A DNA stretch of 64,000 nucleotides from Pseudomonas sp. GV071 (GTDB taxonomy: Bacteria; Pseudomonadota; Gammaproteobacteria; Pseudomonadales; Pseudomonadaceae). Shown in pieces: positions 54,791 to 64,000 of this stretch. Each line of letters starts with the position of its first letter. Within the stretch, counting starts at the first letter, position 1. The notes beneath the pieces were generated by a model that was not told the DNA's origin, searched no databases, and saw nothing but the letters and a program-made list of their open reading frames with translations. The stretch is taken from the NCBI RefSeq assembly GCF_003050835.1, contig NZ_QAOJ01000015.1, positions 1 to 64,000 of the forward strand, written 5' to 3'. A program made the translations under genes and the position numbers.

Positions 54791-55681
54791 CTACCCGCGC
54801 TGCAAATTCTGCTTCAGCGCTTCTATGGCATAGCGCACTTTCGCCGGCTGCGCATCGCGCCGCGGGGTGACCAAATAAATGGGCAGCGCTGCGTGCTGCC
54901 ATTCCGGCAGTACCCGCTGCAGGCGACCGCTGGCCAGCTCGCCGCGCACCTCCGGTTCCGGCTGGATCGACAGGCCCATGCCCGCCAGGGTGAATTCGCG
55001 GGCGGCGATCATGTTGTTGCAACTGATCCGGCTTTCCAGTTTCAGCCGCCGCTCCTCGCCTTGGCGGTTGTGCAGCACCAGCTGCTGGGGCAGGTGCTGG
55101 GTGCTCAGGCTCAGGTAGTCGAGGTGTTGCAGCTGCTCAGGGGTTTCCAGCGGCGGATGCTGCGCCAGGTAGGCCGGCGAAGCGCAGAGCACGGCATTCC
55201 AATCGACCACATGGCGGGCCACCAAACTGGAGTTTTCCAGGCGGCCGATACGCAGGGCGATGTCGATACGCTGCTCGATCAGGTCGACCTGCTCATCATC
55301 GAAAAACACCTTCAGACGCAACTGCCGGTGCGCGGCGAGCAACGGCGCCAGCGCCCGGCTCAGGCGCCCGCCGGCAAAACCCACCGGGGCGGCGATGCGC
55401 AGCTCACCCACCGGCGCGTCGCGCAATTCCAGCAGGCGCTGCTCGGCCTCCTGGGCCAGCGCCAGCACCTGGGCGCAGCTGCGATAAAAGGTGGCGCCCG
55501 CTTCGGTCAGGGTGAGCTTGCGGGTGGTGCGGTGCAGCAGGCTGACCTGGGTACTGGCCTCCAGCTTGCTGATCTGTTGGCTGACCGCCGAGGAGGTCAT
55601 GCCCAACTCGGCGGCAGCCGCCACCATCGAGCCCTTGTCCACCACCGTGGCGAACACCGCCATGCGTTTTAGCTGCTCCAT
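54791..55681 (-). CDS. LysR-family regulator
   Basis: 296 residues. Helix-turn-helix GSMVAAAAELGMTSSAVSQQISKLEA and a CrgA-like effector domain (GELRIAAPVGFAGGRL). Divergent from the NAD(P)-binding protein gene at 55784. A perfect TTAAGC palindrome starts 3 bases before its start codon, consistent with autorepression. Confidence 0.87.
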   Translation of the reverse strand: MEQLKRMAVFATVVDKGSMVAAAAELGMTSSAVSQQISKLEASTQVSLLHRTTRKLTLTEAGATFYRSCAQVLALAQEAEQRLLELRDAPVGELRIAAPVGFAGGRLSRALAPLLAAHRQLRLKVFFDDEQVDLIEQRIDIALRIGRLENSSLVARHVVDWNAVLCASPAYLAQHPPLETPEQLQHLDYLSLSTQHLPQQLVLHNRQGEERRLKLESRISCNNMIAAREFTLAGMGLSIQPEPEVRGELASGRLQRVLPEWQHAALPIYLVTPRRDAQPAKVRYAIEALKQNLQRG

Positions 55682-55683
55682 TC

Positions 55684-55708
55684 TTAAGCACCGCTTAACT
55701 GTTTAAGC
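55684..55708. promoter_or_regulatory. TTAAGC repeats, probable LysR operator
   Basis: TTAAGC-ACC-GCTTAA is a perfect palindrome (55684-55698), followed by a third direct TTAAGC half at 55703-55708. Directly beside the LysR start codon and upstream of the divergent gene. Confidence 0.55.
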
Positions 55709-55783
55709 CTTTTTAGCCTATTTCTCCGACCTTTACCCATCACAGATGATGGCGACCAGTTCATCACTCACTTGGAGACACCC

Positions 55784-56425
55784 ATGAAAATCGCCTTGAT
55801 CGGTGCCAGCGGCTTTGTTGGTGCAGCTGTACTGCAAGAAGCTCTGAACCGTGGCCACGCGGTCACCGGTATTGTTCAGCACCCGGAAAAACTGCCGGCC
55901 CATGCCCAGCTCACTGCGGTGAAAGCCGATGCCTACGATGCCGCCGCCCTGGCGCCAGTGCTCAAGGGCCATGACGCCGTGGTCAGCGCCTTCAATCCGG
56001 GCTGGGACAAGGCCGACATCCTGCCGCTGTTCCTCAAAGGCAGCGCCGCGATTGCGGCGGCGAGCAAGCAGGCTGAAGTTAGCCGCCTGCTGGTGGTCGG
56101 TGGGGCCGGCAGTTTGTACGTGGCGCCGGGCCTGCAACTGATCGACACCCCGGACTTCCCTGCCGCTTACAAAAACGGCGCCGAGGGTGCACGGCAGCAC
56201 CTGAACCAATTGCGTGATGAGCCGACGCTGGTCTGGACCTTCCTGTCGCCGCCAGCCTTGTTGCAGCCGGGTGTGCGCAGCGGCAAATACCGCGTGGGTG
56301 GCGAGGAGCTATTAATGGATGGCGCGGCACCAGCGGGGATCAGCGTGGAAGACCTGGCGGTGGCGATTGTCGATGAGCTGGAGCAGGGCAAGCAGTTGCG
56401 TAAGCGTTTTACTGTCGCAAATTAA
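55784..56425 (+). CDS. NAD(P)-binding oxidoreductase, NmrA/SDR-a type
   Basis: 213 residues, Rossmann fold with MKIALIGASGFVGAAVLQEAL at the start and a VVGGAGSLYV middle motif; no YxxxK catalytic pair. Similar to YwnB/Rrf2-linked epimerase-like proteins that respond to redox or thiol stress. GGAG is eight bases before the ATG at 55784. Probably controlled by the divergent LysR. Confidence 0.85.
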   Translation: MKIALIGASGFVGAAVLQEALNRGHAVTGIVQHPEKLPAHAQLTAVKADAYDAAALAPVLKGHDAVVSAFNPGWDKADILPLFLKGSAAIAAASKQAEVSRLLVVGGAGSLYVAPGLQLIDTPDFPAAYKNGAEGARQHLNQLRDEPTLVWTFLSPPALLQPGVRSGKYRVGGEELLMDGAAPAGISVEDLAVAIVDELEQGKQLRKRFTVAN

Positions 56426-56442
56426 CCCTCAGCTCCAACATT

Positions 56443-56520
56443 CTGGATTCCGGCCTGCGCCGGAATGACGGAGGTTTTTGTACCTTTCGCCGTCATTCCG
56501 GCATAGGCCGGAATCCAGAC
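56443..56520. repeat. CTGGATTCCGGC inverted repeat pair
   Basis: CTGGATTCCGGCCTGCGCC with GGAATGACGG, then an inverted copy ending GGCCGGAATCCAGA. Different family from the REP units. Between the convergent oxidoreductase and response-regulator genes, so it may end both transcripts. Confidence 0.8.
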
Positions 56521-56542
56521 TCGCATAAGCAACCCAAAAACT

Positions 56543-57733
56543 TCAGGCTGACTCCTGCGGCAAGGTCAACTCAATGGTCTCGCCAAACGATTCATCCAAA
56601 CGCTGCAGATCAGAATTGATCGCCGCCGTGTCATCCGCCAGCCCCAGGGCCAAACTGCAGAATTCATCGGCAGCGCCAAGGAAGGCCATCACCACCATCG
56701 GGTCAAACTCGGTGCCGCTGCCGGCGCTGATCCGTTCCACCGCTTCGGCGTGGCTGCTGGTTTGCCGGTAGGGGTGGTGGGCAGTCAGTTCTTCGTAGCG
56801 CCCCACCACCGCCATCAGCCGTGCTGGCAGAGGTATCTGCTCGCCGCGCAGGCCCTGTGGATAACCACTGCCATCCCAGCATTCGTATTGGCTGTGGACG
56901 ATGTGTTTGGCGTCGGTGAGAAAACTTTCGGTGCTGCCGAGTTTGTCTTCGGCGGCCTGCAGCGCGGCAAAGCCAGCCTCGGCGTGGCGGTGCAGCATTT
57001 CCAGGTCGGCGGCTTCCAACGGCACCAGCGGATGCAGAATGCGGTCGGGCAAGGTCAGCCGGCCGATGCCATGCAACATCGCCGATTTGCCCAGACGGCT
57101 GATCCGCACTGGCGTCAGCTCCTCGGCCAGGGCCGGTTGCTGGGCCACCAGGGCAGTGGCCAGCGCCACCATGTACGGTTCGATACGCGCCAGATGCCCG
57201 CCACCGGGGTTCTCACGCATGCGCGCCAGGCCGGCCATGGCTTCGATGGTGACTTCCTGGAGCTTTTCGATATCACGGGTGCGGCGGCGCACTTCGAGTT
57301 GCAGGTACTCGCTCTTGTCGCGCAGAAAGTCGGCGCCGGCTTTCAGTTGCAGCTGGGCTTTGACCCGCGCCAGTACCAGCGGTGGGCTGATCGGTTTGGT
57401 GATGTAGTCCACCGCGCCCAGGCTGAAGCCGTGCTGCTCATCGGCCACCTCGGTCTTGGCGGTGAGGAAGATCACCGGGATATCACGGGTCTGCGGGTCG
57501 GCCTTGAGGCGTTTGCACACTTCATAGCCGTCCATCAGCGGCATCATGATGTCCAGCAGGATCAGGTCCGGCGGTGGGCTGCTGATGGCAATGCGCAAGG
57601 CCTTGAGCCCGGAGCTGGCCACTTTCACCCGGTAACTGGGCAGCAGCAGTTCGCTCATCAGCTCGAGGTTTTCCGGGGTGTCATCCACCACCAGCACCAG
57701 CGCTTGCTCGGGTCGGTCGAGTATCCCGTCCAT
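56543..57733 (-). CDS. response regulator with degenerate HD-GYP domain
   Basis: 396 residues. REC domain 12-130 with phospho-acceptor Asp61 (LLDIMMP); linker coiled coil about 135-165; HD-GYP-like domain from about 165. The late motif WDGSGYPQGLRGEQIPLPARL is kept, but the catalytic HD pair is HG (His220-Gly221) and the HHE triad before WDGSGYP reads QYE. Such changes should abolish cyclic-di-GMP hydrolysis. It follows the hybrid kinase after 28 bases and is its likely partner. Confidence 0.85.
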   Translation of the reverse strand: MDGILDRPEQALVLVVDDTPENLELMSELLLPSYRVKVASSGLKALRIAISSPPPDLILLDIMMPLMDGYEVCKRLKADPQTRDIPVIFLTAKTEVADEQHGFSLGAVDYITKPISPPLVLARVKAQLQLKAGADFLRDKSEYLQLEVRRRTRDIEKLQEVTIEAMAGLARMRENPGGGHLARIEPYMVALATALVAQQPALAEELTPVRISRLGKSAMLHGIGRLTLPDRILHPLVPLEAADLEMLHRHAEAGFAALQAAEDKLGSTESFLTDAKHIVHSQYECWDGSGYPQGLRGEQIPLPARLMAVVGRYEELTAHHPYRQTSSHAEAVERISAGSGTEFDPMVVMAFLGAADEFCSLALGLADDTAAINSDLQRLDESFGETIELTLPQESA

Positions 57734-57761
57734 ACCATCTCCTGTCGTCCAAGGTTGAGGC

Positions 57762-60700
57762 CTAGAGGCTCAAACCACGCTGTTCACTGGTTTGCCGCAA
57801 TAACATCAGGGCCTGTTCGAAATCGTAGCAGCGAACCGCCTCGGCCAGTGGCGGGTAATCACCATCGAAAGCACTGCGCAGCAATCCGGCCTGGGCTTCG
57901 AACACTTTGCCGGCGCGCGGGTCGTCATGGGCAAACAGCCCGGCCAACTGCTGACAGACCGCCTCCAGCTGCGCGGGATCTACCGCAGCCGGCGGCTCGT
58001 CGTCCGGCGTCTGCCACAATTGCTCAATCGCTTGCAGCAACGCCTGCAGGCTCTGGTTCACTTCACTGATCAACGGCGCCAGCTCGTCGCCAGCGCGGGA
58101 ATCTTTCAGCGCGGTTTCCAACAGCGCCGCCTGGGTTTGCAGATCCACCGCGCCGAGGTTGCCGGCCAGGCCCTTGAGGCTATGGGCCAGACGTTCGGCA
58201 GCTTCGCCCTCGCCTTGGTTCAGTGCCACCTGCAACTGGGCGCTGAAATTTTTCTGGCTGCCGGCAAATTTGCGCAGCAGCCGCTGGTAAAGCTCGGGCT
58301 TGCCCAGAACCCGGCGCAGGCCGCTGGCCAGGTCGACACCGGGCAACTCCCAGGCAGGTAGCGGCGCCGCGCCGACGGGCTCACTGACCATTCCGGCATC
58401 CACCCGTAGCCAATGCGCCAGGGTGCGCCAGAGCTGGTCGGGGTCCAACGGTTTGCCCAGGTGGTCGTCCATGCCCGCTTCCAGGCACCGCTCGCGGTCG
58501 GCCGGCATGGCGTTAGCGGTCATGGCCACGATCGGCAAGTGGGCGAATTGCGGTTCGGCGCGCAAGCGGCGGGTGGCGGCAAGCCCGTCGAGCACTGGCA
58601 TCTGCATGTCCATCAGCACCAGGTCGAAATAGCCAGCGTCCTTGGCCAACAACATTTCCACCGCCTGCGCGCCGTGCTCGGCCTGCTCGATCTGCAAGCC
58701 GCTTTCTTCCAGCAGGCCGCAGGCCACTTCGCGGTTCAGCTCGTTGTCCTCGACCAGCAACACCCGTTTGCCCGCCAGGTTGGGCAAGCCGTTGTTGGCC
58801 ACTGCCGGTTCAAGGGCCGGGACCAGGCCATTGCCACGGTTGGCCAGGGTGCTGACCACCGCGTCGAGCAACACCGAGGGGTTGAGCGGTTTCAGCAGCA
58901 CATCGTCGACCCCCACTTGGCGGGCCTCGTGCAGTACCTCTTCACGGCCATGGGCGGTGACCATCAGCATGCGCGGTTGCGCCTGCAATTCGAGCCCCTG
59001 CAACTGCCGGGCGGTTTCGATGCCGTCCATGTCCGGCATCTGCCAGTCGAGCAGCACCAGGTCGAACGGTCGGCCCTGATCGGCCAGTTGCACCTGGCGC
59101 AGGGCGGCGCTGCCGGACACCGCGGTCTCCACCCGAAAGCGCATGCCCACCAGCATGTCGTGCAGCACCCGGCGGGCGCTGTCGTTGTCGTCCACCACCA
59201 GCACGCGGCGGCCGCGCAGGTTGGGCTGGGCCTGCAGCACCTGTTGGTCCTGGCTGGAGATGCCCAACGGCAAACGGCACCAGAACAGGCTGCCGCGCCC
59301 GGCCTGGCTCTGTACCCCGACCCGGCCGCCCATGGCCTCGGCCAGGCGCTTGCAGATCGCCAGACCAAGTCCGGTGCCGCCGTATTTGCGGGTGGTCGAG
59401 CTGTCGGCCTGCTGGAAGGATTCGAACAGCCGCTCCAACTGGTCATGGCTGATGCCGATGCCGGTGTCGCGCACGGCGAAGTACACCTGCACCTGCTGGG
59501 CATCCTGCTGTTCGGCGCGGATCAGCAGCTCGATTTCCCCGCGCTCGGTGAATTTCACGGCGTTGTTGGCGTAATTGATCAGTATTTGACCAATGCGCAG
59601 CGGGTCACCCACCAACTGCAACGGCAGCTTGGGGTCGAGGTTGAACACCAGCTCAAGGTGCTTGCCGGCCACTTTTTCGCCGATCAGGTTGGCGACGTTT
59701 TCCAGCACCTGCTGCAGGTTGAAGTCGATCTGCTCGATGCCCAGCTTGCCGGCCTCGATCTTGGAAAAGTCGAGGATGTCGTTGATCACTCCCAGCAGGT
59801 GCTGGCTGGCCTGCTGGATCTTGTCGACGTAGCCACGCTGGCGCGGGTCCAGCTCGGTTTTCTGCGCCAGGTGGGCCATGCCGATGATGGCGTTCATCGG
59901 CGTGCGGATTTCGTGGCTCATGTTGGCGAGAAAATCCGACTTCAACCGCGCGGCCTCCTCGGCCAGTTCCTTGGCATCGGCCATCGCCGCCTCGGCCTGT
60001 TTGCGCGCGGTGATGTCGCGGCTCACCCCGACCAATCCCAGCGGCACACCGCGGTTATCGCGAAAGATGGTGCGCAGGGTATCGAACACCACCCAATGGC
60101 CATCGGGGTAACGCACCCGGCCTTCACTTTCGTAGGTGCTGTCGCGGGTGATCGCGGTGTAGTCGTGCTCCTCGCGCTTGGCCGCCCAGTCGAGATTGAG
60201 CAGTTCGTGGTCGCGCTTGCCCAGCACCTCTTCACTGCTGTGGCCGAACAGTTCGGCGCAGGCCTGGTTGATGCCCAGGTAACGGCCCTGGATATCCTTG
60301 AACCAGATCGGGTCGGGAATCGCGTTGATGATCGCCACCAAGGTACTGCGCTGGCGCACCACCTCGGCTTCGGCCAGTTGCCGCTGGCGGATCTGCGAGC
60401 GCAGGTTGCGGTTCCACAGCACCACTACGACCAGCGCCGCCAGCACCCCGAGCAGGTACGGCCAGCCTTCGCGCAACAGGCTTCGCCAACTGAAGGCCGA
60501 CAGCGGCGGCAGCCAGCGGTCGAGAATCTGTTCGCGCTCTTCACGGTCGAGACTGGCCAGGCCCTTGTTGAGCACCTCGACCAACTGCGGCCAGTCGCGG
60601 CGCGCAGCAAAATGCAGCTCGCTGCGCAGCAGCCCGGACTCGCCGCGCAGTTCGATATTGGCCAGGCTGAGTTTGCGCACCAGGTAGCTGGCGACAATCA

Positions 60701-61286
60701 TGTTGCCGACATAGGCATCGGCGCCGCCCGAGGACACCGCACGCAGCGCTTCTTCGGCGCTGCCCACCTCGACCAGCTGCGCTTGCGGTACGGCGGCGCG
60801 CAGCAGGTCTTCGGTAACAAACCCGCGCTCAATCGCCACCCGTTTGCCGACCAGGTCCTGGATGGTGCGAATGGGCAGCTCGTGGCGGGTGAAGATCAGG
60901 CTGTTGCTGGCCAGGTAGGCGTCGGTGAAGGTCATGCGCGCCTTGCGCTCTTCGGTCAGCGCCACCGAGGGCAACAGATCGATCTGCCCGGCGCGCAGGG
61001 CTTCCAGCACTGCGCCCCAGGTGGGCAGTTGCACGGTTTCGAAACGAATGCCCAGGCGCTGGCCGAGCAGGGCCAGGTAATCACCGCTGATACCGCTGTG
61101 CTGGCCCTGCTCGCCGAGCACATCGAACGGCTCCCAGCCGCCGCTTTGCACGCCGACGCGCACCACCGGGTGCGCAGCCACCCAGGCGCGCTCCTCGCTG
61201 CTGAGGTTCAACGGCGCGGCCTGCAGCGTGCCGACCAGCGCCATCCCCAGCAGCAGGCCAGTCAGCCATGCCTTGCAACCACCCAT
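57762..61286 (-). CDS. BvgS/EvgS-like hybrid sensor histidine kinase
   Basis: 1174 residues: signal peptide 1-23; one periplasmic SBP_bac_3 Venus-flytrap domain about 40-262; membrane helix about 274-291; PAS/PAC about 312-430; HisKA with His458 (NMSHEIRTP); HATPase about 555-672; REC1 with Asp747; REC2 with Asp893; Hpt with His1035 ([14 protein letters not shown]). The full phosphorelay is inside one protein. The amino-acid-type binding domain suggests it senses a small periplasmic ligand. Signals probably go to the response regulator downstream. Confidence 0.92.
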   Translation of the reverse strand: MGGCKAWLTGLLLGMALVGTLQAAPLNLSSEERAWVAAHPVVRVGVQSGGWEPFDVLGEQGQHSGISGDYLALLGQRLGIRFETVQLPTWGAVLEALRAGQIDLLPSVALTEERKARMTFTDAYLASNSLIFTRHELPIRTIQDLVGKRVAIERGFVTEDLLRAAVPQAQLVEVGSAEEALRAVSSGGADAYVGNMIVASYLVRKLSLANIELRGESGLLRSELHFAARRDWPQLVEVLNKGLASLDREEREQILDRWLPPLSAFSWRSLLREGWPYLLGVLAALVVVVLWNRNLRSQIRQRQLAEAEVVRQRSTLVAIINAIPDPIWFKDIQGRYLGINQACAELFGHSSEEVLGKRDHELLNLDWAAKREEHDYTAITRDSTYESEGRVRYPDGHWVVFDTLRTIFRDNRGVPLGLVGVSRDITARKQAEAAMADAKELAEEAARLKSDFLANMSHEIRTPMNAIIGMAHLAQKTELDPRQRGYVDKIQQASQHLLGVINDILDFSKIEAGKLGIEQIDFNLQQVLENVANLIGEKVAGKHLELVFNLDPKLPLQLVGDPLRIGQILINYANNAVKFTERGEIELLIRAEQQDAQQVQVYFAVRDTGIGISHDQLERLFESFQQADSSTTRKYGGTGLGLAICKRLAEAMGGRVGVQSQAGRGSLFWCRLPLGISSQDQQVLQAQPNLRGRRVLVVDDNDSARRVLHDMLVGMRFRVETAVSGSAALRQVQLADQGRPFDLVLLDWQMPDMDGIETARQLQGLELQAQPRMLMVTAHGREEVLHEARQVGVDDVLLKPLNPSVLLDAVVSTLANRGNGLVPALEPAVANNGLPNLAGKRVLLVEDNELNREVACGLLEESGLQIEQAEHGAQAVEMLLAKDAGYFDLVLMDMQMPVLDGLAATRRLRAEPQFAHLPIVAMTANAMPADRERCLEAGMDDHLGKPLDPDQLWRTLAHWLRVDAGMVSEPVGAAPLPAWELPGVDLASGLRRVLGKPELYQRLLRKFAGSQKNFSAQLQVALNQGEGEAAERLAHSLKGLAGNLGAVDLQTQAALLETALKDSRAGDELAPLISEVNQSLQALLQAIEQLWQTPDDEPPAAVDPAQLEAVCQQLAGLFAHDDPRAGKVFEAQAGLLRSAFDGDYPPLAEAVRCYDFEQALMLLRQTSEQRGLSL

Positions 61287-61341
61287 ACTGCCTCCGTTGC
61301 GTGAGCTTGCTCAGCTAGCTTAGCGAGCCTGACGCCAGACG

Positions 61342-62253
61342 CTACTCCTGGGCCGGCGGGCGCCTCTGCTCCTGACCAGGCTGGCGGCGCCACTGGGGCA
61401 GGCCGATGAGCACCACCGCGCTGATGATCACCAACATCGCCAGCCACTCCTCGGCACCGATCTGCTCATTGGCGAAGACGATGCCGAGCAGCACCGCCAC
61501 CACCGGATTGACGTAGGCATAGCTGGTCGCTGCCGCCGGGCGCACGTGCTTAAGCAGGTAGACGTAGGAACTGAAGGCGATGATCGAGCCGAAAAAGATC
61601 AGATACAGCAACGCGCCCCAGCCGGCGGCGCTAGGCATTTGCGTCATGCGCTCACCGCTGAGCAGGCTGCCCACCAGCATCACCGCGCCGCCGCCGAGCA
61701 TTTCCGTGGCACTGGCCATCGGGCCGTTGGGCAGGGGTTGGGTTTTGCTCCACACCGAACCAAACGCCCAACTGGCCGCAGCAAACAGAATCATCGCCGC
61801 CCCGGCCGGGCTGGCCTGCAGGTTGGAACCGACATTGAGCAAGGCAATACCGGTCATGCCCAACGCGATGCCGGCCCACTCCAGCCTGGAATTGCTGTGA
61901 CCGAACCAACGGCTGAACAGCAAGGTAAACAACGGCACCGTCGCCACCGCCAACGCCGCCACCCCCGAGGCCACCCCCGCATGCTCAGCCAACGTCACCC
62001 CGCCATTGCCAAACGCCAACAACAAGGTGCCCACCGCTGCTGCGGCGCGCCACTCCCGCCAGGTCGGCGCCGGCGTACCGCGTAAACGCAGGTAGCCATA
62101 CATCAGGCTGCCGGCAATCAAAAAACGCACCGCCGCCATTAACAAAGGTGGCCAGGTCTCCACCCCGATGCGGATCGCCAGATAAGTGGAACCCCAAATA
62201 ATGTAGAGCGCGGCAAAAGCAGCAATGAGCAACAGCGGAACACGCGGACGCAT
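61342..62253 (-). CDS. yedA: YedA-like EamA (DMT) exporter
   Basis: 303 residues, ten helices. FAALYIIWGSTYLAIRIGVETWPP, LLAFGNGGVTLAEH and YAYVNPVVAVLLGIVFANEQ are typical of YedA (drug/metabolite exporter). Charged Gln/Arg-rich tail. Monocistronic. Confidence 0.87.
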   Translation of the reverse strand: MRPRVPLLLIAAFAALYIIWGSTYLAIRIGVETWPPLLMAAVRFLIAGSLMYGYLRLRGTPAPTWREWRAAAAVGTLLLAFGNGGVTLAEHAGVASGVAALAVATVPLFTLLFSRWFGHSNSRLEWAGIALGMTGIALLNVGSNLQASPAGAAMILFAAASWAFGSVWSKTQPLPNGPMASATEMLGGGAVMLVGSLLSGERMTQMPSAAGWGALLYLIFFGSIIAFSSYVYLLKHVRPAAATSYAYVNPVVAVLLGIVFANEQIGAEEWLAMLVIISAVVLIGLPQWRRQPGQEQRRPPAQE

Positions 62254-62757
62254 GGAAAGGCTCGATGGGCGGCAGGCAAGAGAGGGAGTGTAGGAGGTGA
62301 AACAGGGAAGGCGACAGGCACAGTCAGCAAGGGGATTGGGGATACAGCCGAATCGGATGGCCGCCCTCCTCCCTTACTGGGAAAAGCGCGCAGGCTTTTG
62401 ATCGTGATCTTGATCTGGCTTTTGATCCACCCGCCCCGTTAGCGAAGGCCGAGTGCAGGCGCTGCGTAAGGGGTCGAGCGGCCGGGAGCCGCGAGAGGCG
62501 TGATGGGCCATGGATGGCCCGTCTCGCCGGCCCCTGGAGCAGCGCCGGAGCGAGGGGAGTCGCAGCGCAGCGGAGACCCGAGGTCGGGGCAAGCGTTTTG
62601 GTTACTTTGCCGCGACTGGCAAAGTGACTCGCCTGTAAGAGGCGAAACCAAACGTTCAGCACACGCAATAAAGAAGAACTACGACGCCTGCGAGGGAGGC
62701 GAAACGGCGGATATCCGCTACGCAGATATTCGCCCTACAAAGGCAGACCGAACGAAA
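62254..62757. repeat. 504-base intergenic region with a dispersed non-coding repeat
   Basis: No credible gene. About 62395-62660 is GC-rich, with hairpins such as GGGCCATGGATGGCCC (62505-62520), and a module GCAAGCGTTTTGGTTACTTT...AAAGTGACTCGCC that I recognise as recurring in pseudomonad genomes. From 62707 a GGCGGATATCCGC/TTCGCCCTAC unit matches the one near 6170. Open frames across it are usual over-annotations. Confidence 0.5.
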
Positions 62758-63084
62758 TCACTTATCCGGCATAGGCATCGGAAACGGCATCACATTCCCC
62801 GTCCCCGGCCGCGCCTCACTGATCTTCGGCGTCCCCAACCGCTCCACCTCATCAATCCGCACAATGGCATGCATCGGCACAAAACTGCGCACCACACCCT
62901 CGAACTGCGCCTTCAGCTTCTCCTCACTGGGATCCACCACCACCTGCGTGCGCTCGCCAAAGACAAACTCCTCGACCTCGAGAAAGCCCCACAGATCGCT
63001 CTGATAGATCTGCTTGGCGTACATCTCGAACACCTGGCCCTGGTTGAGGAAGATCACCTTATAGATAGGTTCACGCTTGCTCAT
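62758..63084 (-). CDS. DUF1820 family protein
   Basis: 108 residues. PIYKVIFLNQGQVFEMYAKQIYQSDLWGF and the SFVPMHAIVRIDEV segment are the conserved DUF1820 core; Pro/Met-rich tail. Cytoplasmic, function unknown. GGAG upstream of the ATG. Divergent from miaB, an arrangement common in pseudomonads. Confidence 0.88.
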   Translation of the reverse strand: MSKREPIYKVIFLNQGQVFEMYAKQIYQSDLWGFLEVEEFVFGERTQVVVDPSEEKLKAQFEGVVRSFVPMHAIVRIDEVERLGTPKISEARPGTGNVMPFPMPMPDK

Positions 63085-63215
63085 GAGAAGGAGATAAACC
63101 GTGGGAAATTTTCGGGGGCGGGATCATAGCATAGCCTCCCGGCAGGCAATGCTAGGCCGCGTGGCCGCGCATCACTATAATGCGCGGTTCTTCGAACCCG
63201 CCCCCTCGAGCCCGC

Positions 63216-64000
63216 ATGAGCAAGAAGCTGTATATCGAAACCCACGGTTGCCAGATGAACGAGTACGACAGCTCGCGCATGATCGACCTGCTGGGCGAAC
63301 ATCAGGCCCTGGAAGTCACCGCCCGCGCGGAAGACGCCGATGTCATCCTGCTCAATACCTGCTCGATTCGTGAGCGCGCTCAGGACCGGGTGTACTCCCA
63401 GTTGGGCCGCTGGCGTGAGCTGAAACTGGCCAAGCCGGACATGGTGATCGCCGTCGGCGGTTGCGTGGCCAGCCAGGAAGGCGCGGCGATCCGTGACCGC
63501 GCGCCCTATGTCGACGTGGTGTTCGGCCCGCAAACCCTGCACCGTCTGCCGGAAATGATCGACGCCGCGCGCATCACCCGCCTGCCGCAGGTGGACGTCA
63601 GCTTCCCGGAAATCGAGAAATTCGACCGCCTGCCCGAACCACGCATCGACGGTCCCAGCGCCTATGTGTCGATCATGGAAGGCTGCAGCAAGTACTGCAC
63701 CTTCTGCGTGGTGCCTTATACCCGTGGCGAGGAAGTCAGCCGGCCGTTCGACGATGTGCTGGCCGAGGTGATTCACCTGGCCGAGCACGGCGTGCGCGAA
63801 GTGACCCTGCTGGGGCAGAACGTCAACGGCTTCCGGGGCGTCACCCATGACGGCCGTACCGCCGACCTGGCCGAGCTGATCCGTGTGGTCGCTGCCATCG
63901 ACGGTATCGACCGCATCCGCTACACCACCTCGCACCCGCTGGAGTTTTCCGACAGCCTGATCCGCGCCCACGCCGAAGTGCCGGAGCTGGTGAAACACCT
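63216..64000 (+). CDS. miaB: tRNA-2-methylthio-N6-dimethylallyladenosine synthase, 3' end beyond window
   Basis: First 261 codons of about 440; open to the window edge. N-terminal methylthiotransferase domain with Cys12, Cys49 and Cys83 (second Fe-S cluster), then the radical-SAM triad Cys157, Cys161, Cys164 in CSKYCTFC. It thiomethylates A37 of tRNAs reading U-starting codons. ATG at 63216. Confidence 0.95.
   Translation, partial: MSKKLYIETHGCQMNEYDSSRMIDLLGEHQALEVTARAEDADVILLNTCSIRERAQDRVYSQLGRWRELKLAKPDMVIAVGGCVASQEGAAIRDRAPYVDVVFGPQTLHRLPEMIDAARITRLPQVDVSFPEIEKFDRLPEPRIDGPSAYVSIMEGCSKYCTFCVVPYTRGEEVSRPFDDVLAEVIHLAEHGVREVTLLGQNVNGFRGVTHDGRTADLAELIRVVAAIDGIDRIRYTTSHPLEFSDSLIRAHAEVPELVKH

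Noticed and set aside
58413-61304. 963-codon open frame on the plus strand
   Set aside because: Antisense to the hybrid kinase; His/Gln/Val-rich translation typical of GC-rich shadow frames, with no domain motif or ribosome site.
62324-62668. 114-codon minus-strand frame
   Set aside because: Lies in the dispersed repeat; Arg/Ser/Ala-rich product without a ribosome site, the sort often over-annotated in pseudomonads.

Overview
This is a GC-rich chromosomal window from a Pseudomonas. The evidence is the density of Pseudomonas REP hairpins, a beta-alanine catabolic (bau-type) operon, and a gene order around the yjdM-like, bau, 8-oxoguanine deaminase and adenine deaminase genes that resembles, from memory, the PA0128-PA0148 region of P. 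aeruginosa with many insertions. No prophage, plasmid, integrative element, CRISPR array or tRNA gene is visible. The left edge carries three tandem promoters pointing off the window, matching the control region of a 16S rRNA operon. The right edge cuts miaB.

Layout: 1-2.8 kb, rRNA promoters, a LEA14-like lipoprotein, a small unknown protein, a YihY/BrkB membrane protein and a YjdM/PhnA zinc-ribbon protein. 2.8-5.9 kb, a leftward operon of a 2-oxoglutarate oxygenase, an unknown 314-residue protein and an orphan ABC binding protein. 6.2-10.4 kb, a lipoprotein, ZntB, PPK2 and a Pit phosphate transporter that appears to lack its centre. 10.5-11.8 kb, an APS kinase/sulfotransferase pair. 12-16.3 kb, bauC-bauB-bauA and divergent bauR. 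16.5-37.4 kb, a purine/nucleobase block: Tsx-like porin, NCS2 permease, a six-gene operon (binding protein, Rieske oxygenase, ATPase, permease, 8-oxoguanine deaminase, reductase), a RutR-like regulator, a BMP-type nucleoside ABC importer interrupted by a REP-associated transposase, a second 2-oxoglutarate oxygenase, an SDR, a ChaA-like antiporter and adenine deaminase. 37.4-43.4 kb, copper-linked PepSY/PCu(A)C/DUF2946 genes, a LysR regulator, a quinone-oxidoreductase-like enzyme and a Bcr/CflA pump. 43.6-48.7 kb, a two-gene RND pump with divergent TetR regulator. 49.3-52.1 kb, copA-cueR. 52.1-62.3 kb, FtnA ferritin, two EamA exporters, a RIO kinase, a LysR/NmrA-like pair, and a BvgS-like kinase with a degenerate HD-GYP regulator. 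62.8 kb to the end, a DUF1820 protein and partial miaB.

The most interesting system is the purine block and its control. Four promoters there show GG-N10-GC sigma54 (-24/-12) elements. In three transporter or porin promoters the -24 element forms one half of a palindrome of the form TGnCCAnnTGGnCA (one or no mismatches), close to the RutR consensus of E. coli, and a RutR-family regulator is encoded in the middle of the block. A perfect NtrC-type inverted repeat lies about 88 bp before the ABC importer start. The inferred picture is nitrogen-controlled purine uptake and oxidation (porin, three importers, Rieske oxygenase plus reductase, 8-oxoguanine deaminase giving urate, adenine deaminase), with a ligand-sensing TetR protein competing at the sigma54 promoters. 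The pathway and regulator assignments are inferences from family membership and motif matches.
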